From Carpediemonas membranifera (taxonomy: Eukaryota > Fornicata): DNA of 64,000 nt. Shown here in pieces: positions 1-9,043 of the stretch (position 1 is its first letter; each line of letters begins with the position of its first letter). Under the pieces are notes generated by a model. That model had not been told where the DNA came from, did not search any database, and worked only from the letters and a program-made list of their open reading frames with translations. Position numbers and translations under genes: made by a program. Location of the stretch: positions 1,116,001-1,180,000 of the forward strand of contig JAHDYR010000012.1 of NCBI GenBank assembly GCA_019828565.1. Direction: 5' to 3'.

Positions 1-1
1 C

Positions 2-586
2 AGAGTGCGCCTGACGAACCACATCTTGCGTCAAAAGCACTTCCACAGAGCTGGGGAGCAGCTTGCTCGCACCCTAGGATGGACTCCTCGGCGACTCCCT
101 CGCGGTATTGCTCCTCCCCGGGCAGCCCCCACCAGGCTGGTTGTCTTCTACAGAAGCGCTAGATTCAAGACGCCCCGTCGGGTGCATCCATGCGCGCCGT
201 ATGGTCGCTTTGCAAAATCACTAGCACACATCATGAGAACTTTCAACATCACTGCTGAAGTGCGGATGACTAACGAGTTCCGAACCTCACTCGTCTGCCC
301 CTTCTGCCGCGCGAGGTTCCGTAGAACTCGCTACACGAGGCGCACGATGCGATGCCACAACCCGAATTGTCAAGGTGCTCCATGGTACAGACAGCAACGC
401 CTCAATTCCGATCCTACTACATCCACTTGGCTCAATCTCTCCCATAGAGACAAGACTGCTGCACAGAACATCTTGGATTGCAGCCTCATGACGGATGCAC
501 AGTATAACAAGCCAGTGCTTTCAGAAATCCAGCCCGTCTTCCCAACTATAACCCCAATACACCAATTACGGCTAACCAGCCGCTAG
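2..586 (+). CDS. Fanzor/TnpB-like RNA-guided nuclease, C-terminal part
   Basis: The frame is open to the left edge and its first candidate start (position 5) is GTG, so the gene is 5'-truncated by the window. The visible 193 residues end in the layout typical of TnpB and eukaryotic Fanzor proteins: a NEFRTS segment, a four-cysteine zinc ribbon (C98, C101, C117, C122, counted from position 5), then HRDKTAAQNI, matching the RuvC-III RDxNAAxNI motif with the last catalytic Asp at D149. A VVFYRSARF strand and a P-Y-x-R-F segment upstream also fit the RuvC fold of this family. Known members are RNA-guided DNA endonucleases carried by transposons. The first RuvC Asp, and probably the Glu, lie outside the window, so activity cannot be judged. 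The neighbour is an ordinary cytoskeletal gene on the other strand. Confidence 0.72.
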   Translation, partial: RVRLTNHILRQKHFHRAGEQLARTLGWTPRRLPRGIAPPRAAPTRLVVFYRSARFKTPRRVHPCAPYGRFAKSLAHIMRTFNITAEVRMTNEFRTSLVCPFCRARFRRTRYTRRTMRCHNPNCQGAPWYRQQRLNSDPTTSTWLNLSHRDKTAAQNILDCSLMTDAQYNKPVLSEIQPVFPTITPIHQLRLTSR

Positions 587-705
587 TCTTCGCCTCCGGG
601 CAAGCTAATTAATTGAAGTGGAGAGACGCACTGCTTGCACTGTGCACTCTATGATACTTCACGCATTCGATCCGTTTATCCGTCTAAGAGCGAGCTACTG
701 TACAA

Positions 706-1479
706 TCATTGCCGCATAGCTGCGACGCTGTCCTCCAGCAGCCTGAACAGCGTCTCTTCCGTGCTCTTCCGGTCGCGCCGCTCCTGGGCAATTTCCGTCT
801 GTGTGCGGGTCGCCACGTCCTCCAGCATATTGAACATGGTCTGCTCGGTCTCCTCCCGCACTTTCCTCTCCGTCGCCAGGGTTTCATTCAGCGCGGCGAC
901 CTCGTCCTCGAGCTTCTTTGCCATGCGGGTATACCGCTCCGACCGATCGTGGTGCTCCATCTCCAGCAGCTCATTCAGCCGCGCGATCTCAGCTGCCACC
1001 TTCTCGTCAACCTCAGCACCCTCCTGCTCCCGAGCCTTCCTGTCGTTGGCAAACTCAAGGCGAAGGGCGAAGCATCGATCATCAATGGTTTTGACGAGCT
1101 TCGCCTCGGCGTCTTTGCGTGTCGACTTCTCGGTCCCGAGGTCGTAGACGACGGTGGACTCGACTTGGCGCAGATTCTTCCCCATGCGCTCGTCCTGCGC
1201 CTCTCGCTCCGATCGAGCAGTGGCAATGGACTGCTGCAACCGAGTGAGGCTGTCTTTCATGTCGTTCATCTTGGTCTCTTCAGCAGCGGCGGACTTGGCG
1301 AGCTTCTCCTCCAGGACACGCAGCTTCACCTCGATGAGCTGGGATCGCGCCTGCTTCTCGTCCTCTAGGCCAGCTTGGAGCGAGCCAAGCTTGTCAGCAA
1401 TCTGTCTCATGCGCATACGGCTGTTCTCAGTGAGTGCTTGCGGTTCTCCCACCGGCATTTGGTGACGAGACTCGTCCAT
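706..1479 (-). CDS. SF-assemblin / beta-giardin family protein
   Basis: Striated-fibre assemblins and beta-giardins form microtubule-associated striated filaments at flagellar roots or the ventral disc. The 257-residue product has the family's usual size (beta-giardin is about 270), a short head and a nearly continuous coiled coil with repeated acidic-basic heptads. Segments such as ERKVREETEQTMFNMLEDV and STEETLFRLLEDSV match the conserved SF-assemblin C-terminal repeat (E-R-x-x-R-E-E-T-E-x-x-L-x-x-L-E-D). I chose the ATG at 1479 (MDESRHQ), where the head fits the family; the frame is open to 1602, so a 298-residue form is possible. It is divergent from the LRR gene that begins at 1761. Confidence 0.85.
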   Translation of the reverse strand: MDESRHQMPVGEPQALTENSRMRMRQIADKLGSLQAGLEDEKQARSQLIEVKLRVLEEKLAKSAAAEETKMNDMKDSLTRLQQSIATARSEREAQDERMGKNLRQVESTVVYDLGTEKSTRKDAEAKLVKTIDDRCFALRLEFANDRKAREQEGAEVDEKVAAEIARLNELLEMEHHDRSERYTRMAKKLEDEVAALNETLATERKVREETEQTMFNMLEDVATRTQTEIAQERRDRKSTEETLFRLLEDSVAAMRQ

Positions 1480-1760
1480 TGTTCTGTCACCAAGGTCAGG
1501 GTCAACCCCAGGTGGGAATGGCGGGACTGCTACGGCCCGGTATGTACTGTGGATGTTGGCCAACAGTGGCATTGCAGCGTGGTCGCCTTGCCTCACTGTC
1601 AAAGAGAATACGATCTCACTGCCGACTTAAAAGATGGGTTATAAACGAGGGGAGGAGGCAGACAGCGCAGTATCAAGTGATTAACTGGCCCTTCCTACAA
1701 CTACGTGGCACAAATGCCGCCTGGCGTTATTCTGCGAATTTTCGGGGCAGGCTTCCACAC

Positions 1761-3968
1761 ATGGGCTCTGGCCGGGGATCCGCTCCAACATCACCAAAGA
1801 AGATTGGAAGTGCGCATGGAACTCCTAGAAAGGGAGTTGGCAGTGCGCACAATACGCCTAAGACATCTGTGTTCTCATCTGCAGATATGAAGTATAGGCC
1901 GCACGAGATCGACACACTGTTCAACGCGAAATGCCGAGACCTTGGCATTAAGAGCCTTGGTCCTCAGCTTGAGCGTTTTAGATACTATATGTTTGCTCAC
2001 TGCAACAAAGACGAGTTCAACCTCGTCGAGAACCACCTCGGCCCGCAGTCCGCCGCTGTGATCGCGGGCATTCTCAAGGTAGGGGATCGCCCCAACACTG
2101 TCACGACACTGAACCTGAATGGCAACCAGCTGGGCGACGCCGGTGTTGCCAAGCTCGTGCCTCTTTTCAACCTAGAGGCGTCGAAGCTGAGCACTATACT
2201 GCTCCGCTCCAACGACATTGGCCCCGCTGGAGCCGTCAAGCTGCTCAATGCGATTGCCACGTCGCCCGTGGTGGCGACGCTGGACATCGGCGGTATCTCG
2301 GGCGTCAACAGGAACCACATCGGGCGGGATGGGTCTGCGGCCCTCGCTTCCTGCCTCGAGACGAACACCAAGCTGGTCACGCTCGACATCTCGGCCAATG
2401 GGATCGGTCCCGAGGGCGCGACCGAGCTGTGTGCCGGTGTCGCGGCCAACCACACGCTGCAGACCCTCGAGCTGTCGTCTAACAACCTCGAGCAGGCGGG
2501 CATGTCAGCCCTTGCACCAGGCCTCGCCGTGACCGGCCTGACGAAGCTCGGGCTGGCCGCCAACCAGCTCGGGGACAGTGCCGCCAGCATCCTCGCCACC
2601 GAGGTCCTCGCCGTCAACCCCTCGATCGAGAAGATCGACCTCTCCGCGAACACCATCACGGAGAATGGCGCGGGCGTCCTGGCTGAGATCCTGAAGCTCC
2701 CCCCGGCCGCAGAGGTCACCGCGAAGAAGCGCCAGATCGAGCAGAGCCAGCGCTTCGCCGACGAGCAGCGGGCGCGCATCGAGAGCAACCTGCCCCCGGC
2801 CCTCTCACACACTCTCTTCGACCCTCAGACCCCCGGCACCCCAGGCACTCCCATGTCGGGCGCCTCCCCGGGCCCCACGACGCCCACCACACCCATCGCC
2901 ACGGCCGCCGCTCTCGACTTCTCCGGCATGTGCGCGTTGACCGTTCTTGACCTCACTGGTAACAAAATCGGGCCTCATGGTGCCATCGCCATCTTCGAGG
3001 CCCTGGAAATGAACCAAACCCTCGTCGAGCTCCGTGTGGGCAAGAACGGCCTCACCGCGCAGTGTGTGGACGCCATGTCCGTGGCGCTGAAGGGCAACCA
3101 CACGCTTCAGGTGCTGGACGTCTCCCACAACACCCTGGGCGATGCCGGGGCCGAGGCAACCGGTGCTGCCCTCAGGACCTGCCCGGCCATCCGCACGCTC
3201 GACCTGTCGTCGAACCACATCAGTGATCGCGGCGCTCTTGCACTGGCGGACGGCATCAAGACGAGCTACACCCTTCAGAACCTGAACGTCGCCGACAACT
3301 CTATCGGCGACGACGGCGGGCTGGCCCTGTGTGACGCTGCAACCCAGTCTGCGGGGCTCATTTCGATGGGGACGAAGTTGAACCGCATGTCGTACAAGAC
3401 GAGCATGCAGATTAAGGACGTCATGAAGGGCCGCAGCCTGGAGTTCAAGAAGGGCATGGCGGACCGTGTCCAGGTCCAGGTCCAGCGGCTCCAGATGACG
3501 AAGCAGCAGCTCGACGAGGCCACACATGAGCTCGAGTCGGCCCGCAAGCGCCGTGAGACCACCGAGGGCTCCTTCCAGTGCACTGTGAAGGAGATGGAGA
3601 TGATGCAGGCGGCCAGCGAGGCGGAGATCGCCGAGTTGGAGCAGTGTCTCGATGTCGCCATCGAGAAGAAGGACGTTGTTGCGAAGGACCTGCAGGCGCT
3701 GAACCACGAGATCGGGGAGAGTAAGGCGTACTCCGCCTCTAAGCTCCGGATGCTCGCAGCTAAGACACAGAGGGAGGCGGAGGCGGTTCGTCAAATCCAG
3801 AAGAAGGTCAAGAACATGCAGGTGGCCCACAAGGATGTGAAGACGAAGCTGGATGTGGAACGGAGCGACGTGCAGCGGAAACTGGACGTGCAGACCTCAC
3901 AGTACAACATCATGAAGAGCAGGCTCCAGCGGAAGCAGGAGGAGTTCGATCGCCGTTCCGGGAAGTAG
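1761..3968 (+). CDS. Leucine-rich-repeat (RNase-inhibitor type) and coiled-coil protein
   Basis: The 735-residue product has two blocks of ribonuclease-inhibitor-type LRRs (about residues 105-315 and 390-530) with repeated L-x-x-L-D-L-S-x-N-x-I-x-x-x-G-A units. They are separated by a Pro/Thr-rich linker (about 349-388, repeats of TPGTP and TPTTP) and followed by a long charged coiled coil (about 545-735). Such proteins are scaffolds, often cytoskeletal or flagellar, but the partner cannot be named. The frame is open upstream to 1434, but the ATG at 1761 (MGSGRGSAP) avoids overlap with the divergent SF-assemblin gene; an ATG at 1887 is another option. TAG stop. The convergent neighbour is the sirtuin gene. 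Confidence 0.85.
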   Translation: MGSGRGSAPTSPKKIGSAHGTPRKGVGSAHNTPKTSVFSSADMKYRPHEIDTLFNAKCRDLGIKSLGPQLERFRYYMFAHCNKDEFNLVENHLGPQSAAVIAGILKVGDRPNTVTTLNLNGNQLGDAGVAKLVPLFNLEASKLSTILLRSNDIGPAGAVKLLNAIATSPVVATLDIGGISGVNRNHIGRDGSAALASCLETNTKLVTLDISANGIGPEGATELCAGVAANHTLQTLELSSNNLEQAGMSALAPGLAVTGLTKLGLAANQLGDSAASILATEVLAVNPSIEKIDLSANTITENGAGVLAEILKLPPAAEVTAKKRQIEQSQRFADEQRARIESNLPPALSHTLFDPQTPGTPGTPMSGASPGPTTPTTPIATAAALDFSGMCALTVLDLTGNKIGPHGAIAIFEALEMNQTLVELRVGKNGLTAQCVDAMSVALKGNHTLQVLDVSHNTLGDAGAEATGAALRTCPAIRTLDLSSNHISDRGALALADGIKTSYTLQNLNVADNSIGDDGGLALCDAATQSAGLISMGTKLNRMSYKTSMQIKDVMKGRSLEFKKGMADRVQVQVQRLQMTKQQLDEATHELESARKRRETTEGSFQCTVKEMEMMQAASEAEIAELEQCLDVAIEKKDVVAKDLQALNHEIGESKAYSASKLRMLAAKTQREAEAVRQIQKKVKNMQVAHKDVKTKLDVERSDVQRKLDVQTSQYNIMKSRLQRKQEEFDRRSGK

Positions 3969-4150
3969 ATAAACGACTGTAGTTAAACTGCGAACTGCGT
4001 TATTTATTCCGCGTCGGGCAGACAGATGATGCCTGTTTGTGTTGTTTGGTTAAGGTTGCGTGAGGTGTTTGTTTTGTGTGTTTTCAAGCTATGTACAGCT
4101 GACAACCCGCTAAGTGAATAGAAGGCTGTCAGCACAGTAAAGAGACTTAC

Positions 4151-5329
4151 CTAGATGTCACTGGCGGTCTGGTAGACCCCTTCCCCGGTCTTCCGCAGCG
4201 GCCCGCCCTCGTCGTTGGTGTGAATCCACCCGAGTAGCCGCATCAGCTGCAGCACCACGGCGTCGCAGTCCCCCAGCAGCTGGATGTCGAAGGCATGCCC
4301 GTCAGCGACAGTTTCCTTGTTGATGAGGATCTGCGGGACGTCCGATGGGATCTCCCGAATGATGTTGCAGACGGGCTGTACTTGGAGTGACGACCCCATG
4401 ACGATGAGGAGGTCGGCCTGGGAGAGGTCCAGGTCGATGTTGTCGTCGAACTGCTGGTTGAGGCCGCCCCCGAAGAACGTCACGTCGGGCTTGACAGGGT
4501 TGTTGCAGAACTGGCAGAACGGTACCTTGCGGTTCTCGATGCAGTCGGCGACGTAGTCGTCATCTGGACACGTCCGGCCACAGCCGACGCAGATGTTGCG
4601 GTCGAAGTTGCCGTGGCACTGCACGCACCGTCTGATGCCGGCCTGCCGCTCGAGGCAGTCGATGTTCTGCGTGTAGTTCCGCAACAGCTGGCCCCGCCGC
4701 TCCAGCTTTGCGATGAACCAGTGGGCCAGAGACGGGCGGGTGCGGGTGTCGGGGAGGATGCGGTGGGCGAACGAGTAGAACAGACTGGGGTCCTTTCGGA
4801 AGTAGTCGAGGTCGAAGAGCTGGGTCGGGTCTTCGAGGTGTGGGTACTCTCGGCGCACGGTGTCGTATAGCCCACCCGAGCTCCTGAAGTCCGGGATTCC
4901 GCACGAGACGCTGATCCCGGCTCCAGTAAGGATGAGTATGCGGTGAGAGCACCGGAGGAGATTCAATGCCGCGCCCAGGGTTGAAAACTCAGGCAGGCGG
5001 CGCCTAGGAAGCTTGCATTGGCGGTCTGGTGTAACGGGCTGCTCCTGCTCAACAGTGATCGGCTGGATCACGTTGAGGGCCGTAAGATCGATACTCAGAG
5101 GGCTCATGGCCATCTGCTCATTCGCTTGATTCATTTCAAGCGAACAAGGCAAGCTTTCAAGGTTCGGCGAGGGAGTTGATGCCGGGAATGGAACACTCAT
5201 CGGCATCGACATTGCTTCCTCGATCAAAGTCAGGCTGGCTGGCCTCTCGATGAACTCCGTACCCCGAATATCCCCGAGGAGCTCGGGGAAGTGCAAAGAA
5301 TCGAAGGTACGCGCCAACTCAAGGCGCAT
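4151..5329 (-). CDS. Sir2-family NAD-dependent protein deacylase (class I sirtuin-like)
   Basis: Sirtuins remove acyl groups from lysines of histones and other proteins using NAD+. The 392-residue product has an unconserved N-terminal ~120 residues followed by a full catalytic core: GAGIS (136-140) and GIPDFRS for NAD binding, TQNID (220-224), the catalytic His in CHG (H239) and a zinc module with two C-x2-C pairs (C247/C250, C272/C275). The order and spacing fit class I enzymes (SIRT1-3, Hst2). One oddity: the usual FFGE-x-L-P segment reads FFGGGL, so the acidic residue after the second Gly is lost. ATG at 5329, preceded by AT-rich sequence. Confidence 0.93.
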   Translation of the reverse strand: MRLELARTFDSLHFPELLGDIRGTEFIERPASLTLIEEAMSMPMSVPFPASTPSPNLESLPCSLEMNQANEQMAMSPLSIDLTALNVIQPITVEQEQPVTPDRQCKLPRRRLPEFSTLGAALNLLRCSHRILILTGAGISVSCGIPDFRSSGGLYDTVRREYPHLEDPTQLFDLDYFRKDPSLFYSFAHRILPDTRTRPSLAHWFIAKLERRGQLLRNYTQNIDCLERQAGIRRCVQCHGNFDRNICVGCGRTCPDDDYVADCIENRKVPFCQFCNNPVKPDVTFFGGGLNQQFDDNIDLDLSQADLLIVMGSSLQVQPVCNIIREIPSDVPQILINKETVADGHAFDIQLLGDCDAVVLQLMRLLGWIHTNDEGGPLRKTGEGVYQTASDI

Positions 5330-6220
5330 TCTTCAATTCTTCGTTTGCAAAATTTGCATGAAAAAAGCTGGCAAGATTGATCGGCGAGATCAGTCGCACG
5401 CCAGCGAATTATGTCTGGAGCAAATGCCAACACATACCTACTGGTCTGTTAAAAGCAAAAAATCGCAACATTTGCGCCAGTCCCGCTTGAACCATGGTCT
5501 GTAGTATCTGGAGCTGGGCCCTGACTCAGCTCGGGCAGCAGGGTCATCATCGCATAGAACATCGCGTCCTGTCTTGTAAATTCTCCCCTCGACTCTCAGC
5601 CCCCGCGACGACGACTGCCGGTTGTCGTCTAGCCGCCACTGTCCATGGGCAGTTTAGTGAGAATTTTTTTTCGATAACTGCATAGCCTACCCCACACGAA
5701 CAAGGGGCTACCACTTCACTGGCTTTCAGACTGCGTCTGGGTGGGGTTAGATGACATATTCGGGTGGTCCGCCGACTGACTGTCCCGAGTCGGATCTGCC
5801 GACAGTAGCCTGGACCCAGGCTCCCGACATCTGGGTGATGGCCGACAGGGCAGGTCAGATGCGATTGACTGGATTGCATGGCCCTGAAGGGGTGGAGCGA
5901 AGGAGCGACTCAGGCGCCTTGAATGTCTCGCGGGGGGGCCCCGGTTCCCCCGGGGCGGGGGTCGTCTCCTCCACTGGCATGCCAATACCCGCTGCCTGCT
6001 CGCGGTCTGTTGAGATCCTGACAGTGATAGGGAGCCCGGCGGCGCGAGCATTCCAGTGCTCCTCATCCACAATGCCTCTCACGGCGATGATGGCACTCGG
6101 CACGACAAGACCGCAATGAGGGGATAAATCAGCAAGCAGCCTTCAAACACAATGCGTGAGCGTCATCAGGGTTAAATGGTGTATTTTAGTCTAAGGCTGG
6201 CAGGTAACATGGTAACATGT
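5330..6220. other. Long intergenic region, no confident gene
   Basis: About 890 bp lie between the starts or ends of the sirtuin and Myb genes. Several overlapping short frames exist, but none has a recognisable domain. The best-looking is a minus-strand frame, 5855-6142, which has GC-rich third codon positions but no ATG until an internal one. I see no tRNA-like cloverleaf or repeat. Confidence 0.5.
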
Positions 6221-6892
6221 TCAGATGCGATCCGGGTCCCGGATAAAGATCACGGGCTCTCTAATGGCGGCATACCGTGCCCCGAGCGAGTAGTTCGCAG
6301 GTTTGGGCATCTCCTTATGCTGTGGGGCGAAGGTGCGGGCTGGGGGGAGGGCGGACTTGGGCTGGACAGCTGCCCTGGGCGACGGCTCCTGAGCCTGCTC
6401 CGAGTGGGAGGTCCGGGGTCGCCCAGGCGGGACCTGCTGGATCATGCCCGATATCTGCTGGCCGTGTTCGTCCCTGAGCTCGGAGGGGTCGTTGAGGCCG
6501 AGGAGCTTGGACGCCTTGAATCGGAACTTCTGCAGGTGGGACGCAATGTGGTGTCGCTTGATAGAAGGGTCGTTCAGCTCGGCAAGTATGGACTTCGGCG
6601 AGGCGGTGCGGAGGCCGATGAGGAGCACAGCCTTCTCGAAACGTTGGTGTTGGTCCTTCGACCAGATAAGCCGAGCGGATTGCTCCTTTGCGCGCTTCTT
6701 CCGCGTCCTAGTTGGCTGAATAGAGATAGGATAAATGTTCTGGTCCTGAACTTCCACAGCTATGGAGTTTGGAAAGGTTACAGGTGCCGCTGATCCAACC
6801 ATCGTCGGCATTGCGGGGTCCGTTGTAGGGGGAGGTTGTATGAGTCTTTGCGAGCCGGGAACATACGCCACATGCGTATTTGAAGGCTGCAT
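6221..6892 (-). CDS. Myb-like SHLQKF-type DNA-binding protein
   Basis: The 223-residue product has one Myb-like helix-turn-helix domain at about residues 75-125, starting RLIWSKDQHQRFEKAV and ending SHLQKFRFK. This corresponds to the GARP/SHAQKYF class of single-repeat Myb domains, which bind DNA as transcription factors in plants and many protists. A basic RTRKKRAK stretch just before the domain could be a nuclear signal. Both flanks are low-complexity and Pro-rich. I chose the ATG at 6892 (MQPSNTH); the frame continues to 6988, but that stretch is A/T-rich and looks like 5' leader. The target genes cannot be inferred. Confidence 0.82.
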   Translation of the reverse strand: MQPSNTHVAYVPGSQRLIQPPPTTDPAMPTMVGSAAPVTFPNSIAVEVQDQNIYPISIQPTRTRKKRAKEQSARLIWSKDQHQRFEKAVLLIGLRTASPKSILAELNDPSIKRHHIASHLQKFRFKASKLLGLNDPSELRDEHGQQISGMIQQVPPGRPRTSHSEQAQEPSPRAAVQPKSALPPARTFAPQHKEMPKPANYSLGARYAAIREPVIFIRDPDRI

Positions 6893-7321
6893 GTCGTATG
6901 CAACGACAGTTCTTCTGTGCACATTTTTTGACGAAAAAATTCGGTCCGAAAAGATTCGTTCAGGGCCTAAGCACATCGCCGGGACCAAACACCATCAAAC
7001 TTGACACAACACCGCCATTGCCTCAGATATTCGCTCTGATTTTGGAATTCCAATTAAATCTTGAAATATCTTCGCTCGAAATAGCTGGTCCAAATTGATT
7101 TCAAGATCCGATTCGATCAGACCGATTGACTGGCTGGATCACCCTCAGCACCCGTCCGGCCCCACAGTACTGTTCACCCCTCTGGCCATCATGTTCATCA
7201 TCTCCAAATCAGATGATCAGAGGCTGATTATTTTTCATATCTCACAGACCTGCCATGTTGAGATCACGCCAGCTGTATTCCATAAGGTTTACTTAATCAT
7301 CCTAAACATACCCGCCTACGT
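6893..7321. other. Intergenic region, nothing recognised
   Basis: About 430 bp, relatively AT-rich, holding the presumed promoter of the Myb gene and the 3' end of the VHS-GAT gene. A GTAAAC motif on the minus strand lies shortly after the VHS-GAT stop. No gene or RNA structure was recognised. Confidence 0.5.
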
Positions 7322-8410
7322 CTACAAGAACCCGAGCAGCTGCTCCAGCGTCTGCTCGTGTCTCGGCTCGGGCTTTGGGATGCCCTCGATCAGGTCGTCG
7401 ACCTCACCTGTCCGTCCGATACCACCCACCACCGTCAGCGCACCGTTGCCAGGGCCCGCCTGCCGACCGGGCAGGGCGTCCTTGCCGTAGACCGGGGCGG
7501 GTGGCAGGGCGCCCGGGGTGGGGTTGGGCAGGGGCGTAGTCGCCATCAGGTCGATCAGCGTGACCTCCTCGGGCGATGTGGGTGACATGGGGGCGGTTCT
7601 CTCGTGGGGCCGGCCGGTGCAGAGGTCGTCGTACTCCTGAATGACGGCTTTGATTGATTCAAAGGCATCGACGTACCGCTGGACCGTGTCGGGGGCCATC
7701 TTGGCGAGGAACGTCCACTCGCCGATGACCTGCTCCATCCTGTCGATGTACAGCTGGCAGCGACCACGGGCGGCGTCGAGCCCTCGGGTCGGACCGGTCG
7801 CCGTCGACAATTCACGTCGGAAGGAGTCGACCTGCTTGCTGAGGCGGTCGATGTCCTCGTCCAGCTTCTTGCTGGCGGTCATGTTGGCCTGTTCCTGCGC
7901 CGTCTTCACCGGCTCAGGGGGCCGCTGGACCTGGCTCTGGTCGGACGGGCCGGGAGGAAGCTGTCGGATCTGCATGGGAACGGCGGCGGCTGTGAGTGCT
8001 AGCTGGACGGCCTGGAGATTGATGGCCGTAGGGAACAGCGTCAGCCACTCGAGAACGTGGTCGGCTGCCTCGCGGCGGTACGCGGGGCTGTCGACGCGGA
8101 TGACGCTCTTCACAAACACATCGGCGAACTTGGGGCGGTCCACTGCGTTGATGAAGCCAATAAGGTTCTTCAGGCCGGCATCGATGAGGAGGAGCGTGTT
8201 TCGAAGGGTGCGGTCGTCTGTGCTGTACCGCAACGTGCGTCGGATCGCTACAAACGCATCATGGATGCCTTCGTTGCCCTTGAGCTGGATTTGATCGAGA
8301 AGGGAGATGATGGGACGGTAATCGCCAACAGGGTTCGTGTGAGGCGAGACAGCTAGGCGCAGGCGATCGGCCCATGACTGATAGAACGTTAGCGTGTCAA
8401 TAAGACCCAT
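7322..8410 (-). CDS. VHS-GAT domain trafficking adaptor (TOM1/GGA-like)
   Basis: The 362-residue product begins with a VHS-like helical domain (about residues 1-130, MGLIDTLTFYQSWADRLRL onward with repeated paired helices). A helical GAT-like segment follows (about 165-280, including LDEDIDRLSKQVDSFRREL), then a disordered Pro-rich tail with a clathrin-box-like LIDLM (about residue 290). VHS-GAT proteins sort ubiquitinated or receptor cargo at endosomes and the trans-Golgi and bind clathrin through such motifs. There is no gamma-adaptin ear, so it is closer to TOM1-type than GGA. The ATG at 8410 starts exactly where the VHS domain should; the open frame to 8530 is unlikely to be coding. Confidence 0.75.
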   Translation of the reverse strand: MGLIDTLTFYQSWADRLRLAVSPHTNPVGDYRPIISLLDQIQLKGNEGIHDAFVAIRRTLRYSTDDRTLRNTLLLIDAGLKNLIGFINAVDRPKFADVFVKSVIRVDSPAYRREAADHVLEWLTLFPTAINLQAVQLALTAAAVPMQIRQLPPGPSDQSQVQRPPEPVKTAQEQANMTASKKLDEDIDRLSKQVDSFRRELSTATGPTRGLDAARGRCQLYIDRMEQVIGEWTFLAKMAPDTVQRYVDAFESIKAVIQEYDDLCTGRPHERTAPMSPTSPEEVTLIDLMATTPLPNPTPGALPPAPVYGKDALPGRQAGPGNGALTVVGGIGRTGEVDDLIEGIPKPEPRHEQTLEQLLGFL

Positions 8411-8551
8411 TTCTGTAGTGTCTACACGCTCATGAATTGCGAACCATGTCGTTCGTATGCGATGGCACAGTCGCCGAGTCGTGAAGGCAGCCAAACAAGC
8501 TTGGCAGACCACAACACAGCCCAGGAGCACGCTAATACCGCTAATATATCT

Positions 8552-9010
8552 TTAATCAAGCCGTGCGGCGCCCTGCATCGGGTTATTCACCCGCGCAGCC
8601 ATGCTGCTCCTCACACCGCGCAGCATCTTCACGGCAGTCTTCATCGTAGGCCGGTTTTTGGGCTCCTGGTCCCATAGCTTCGTCACAACGTCCATCAGCG
8701 CTGGGTACGCGGTGAGGGTGCGGCGAGGCTCGGGCCGAATTCCGTCGTTGATCTTCTTCATCGCTGAAAACGCCGACTTCTCGCTGGCGAAGGGGAGCTC
8801 CTCGGAGAAGAGGGCGTAGATGGTCATTGCGAAGGAGAAGACGTCCGCCTTCTGATCGTAGTCGCCCCGCTGGAGAAGCTCGGGGGCGGCGAAGCCCATG
8901 GTGCCGATGTTGGTCATCGTCTTGGTCGTGTTGTTGACGGCCAGACCGAGATCGCCGACCTTGACGCGGATCCTGTTCTTACGAACCTTCTCCTCGACTG
9001 ATACGAAGAA

Positions 9011-9043
<33 letters not shown>

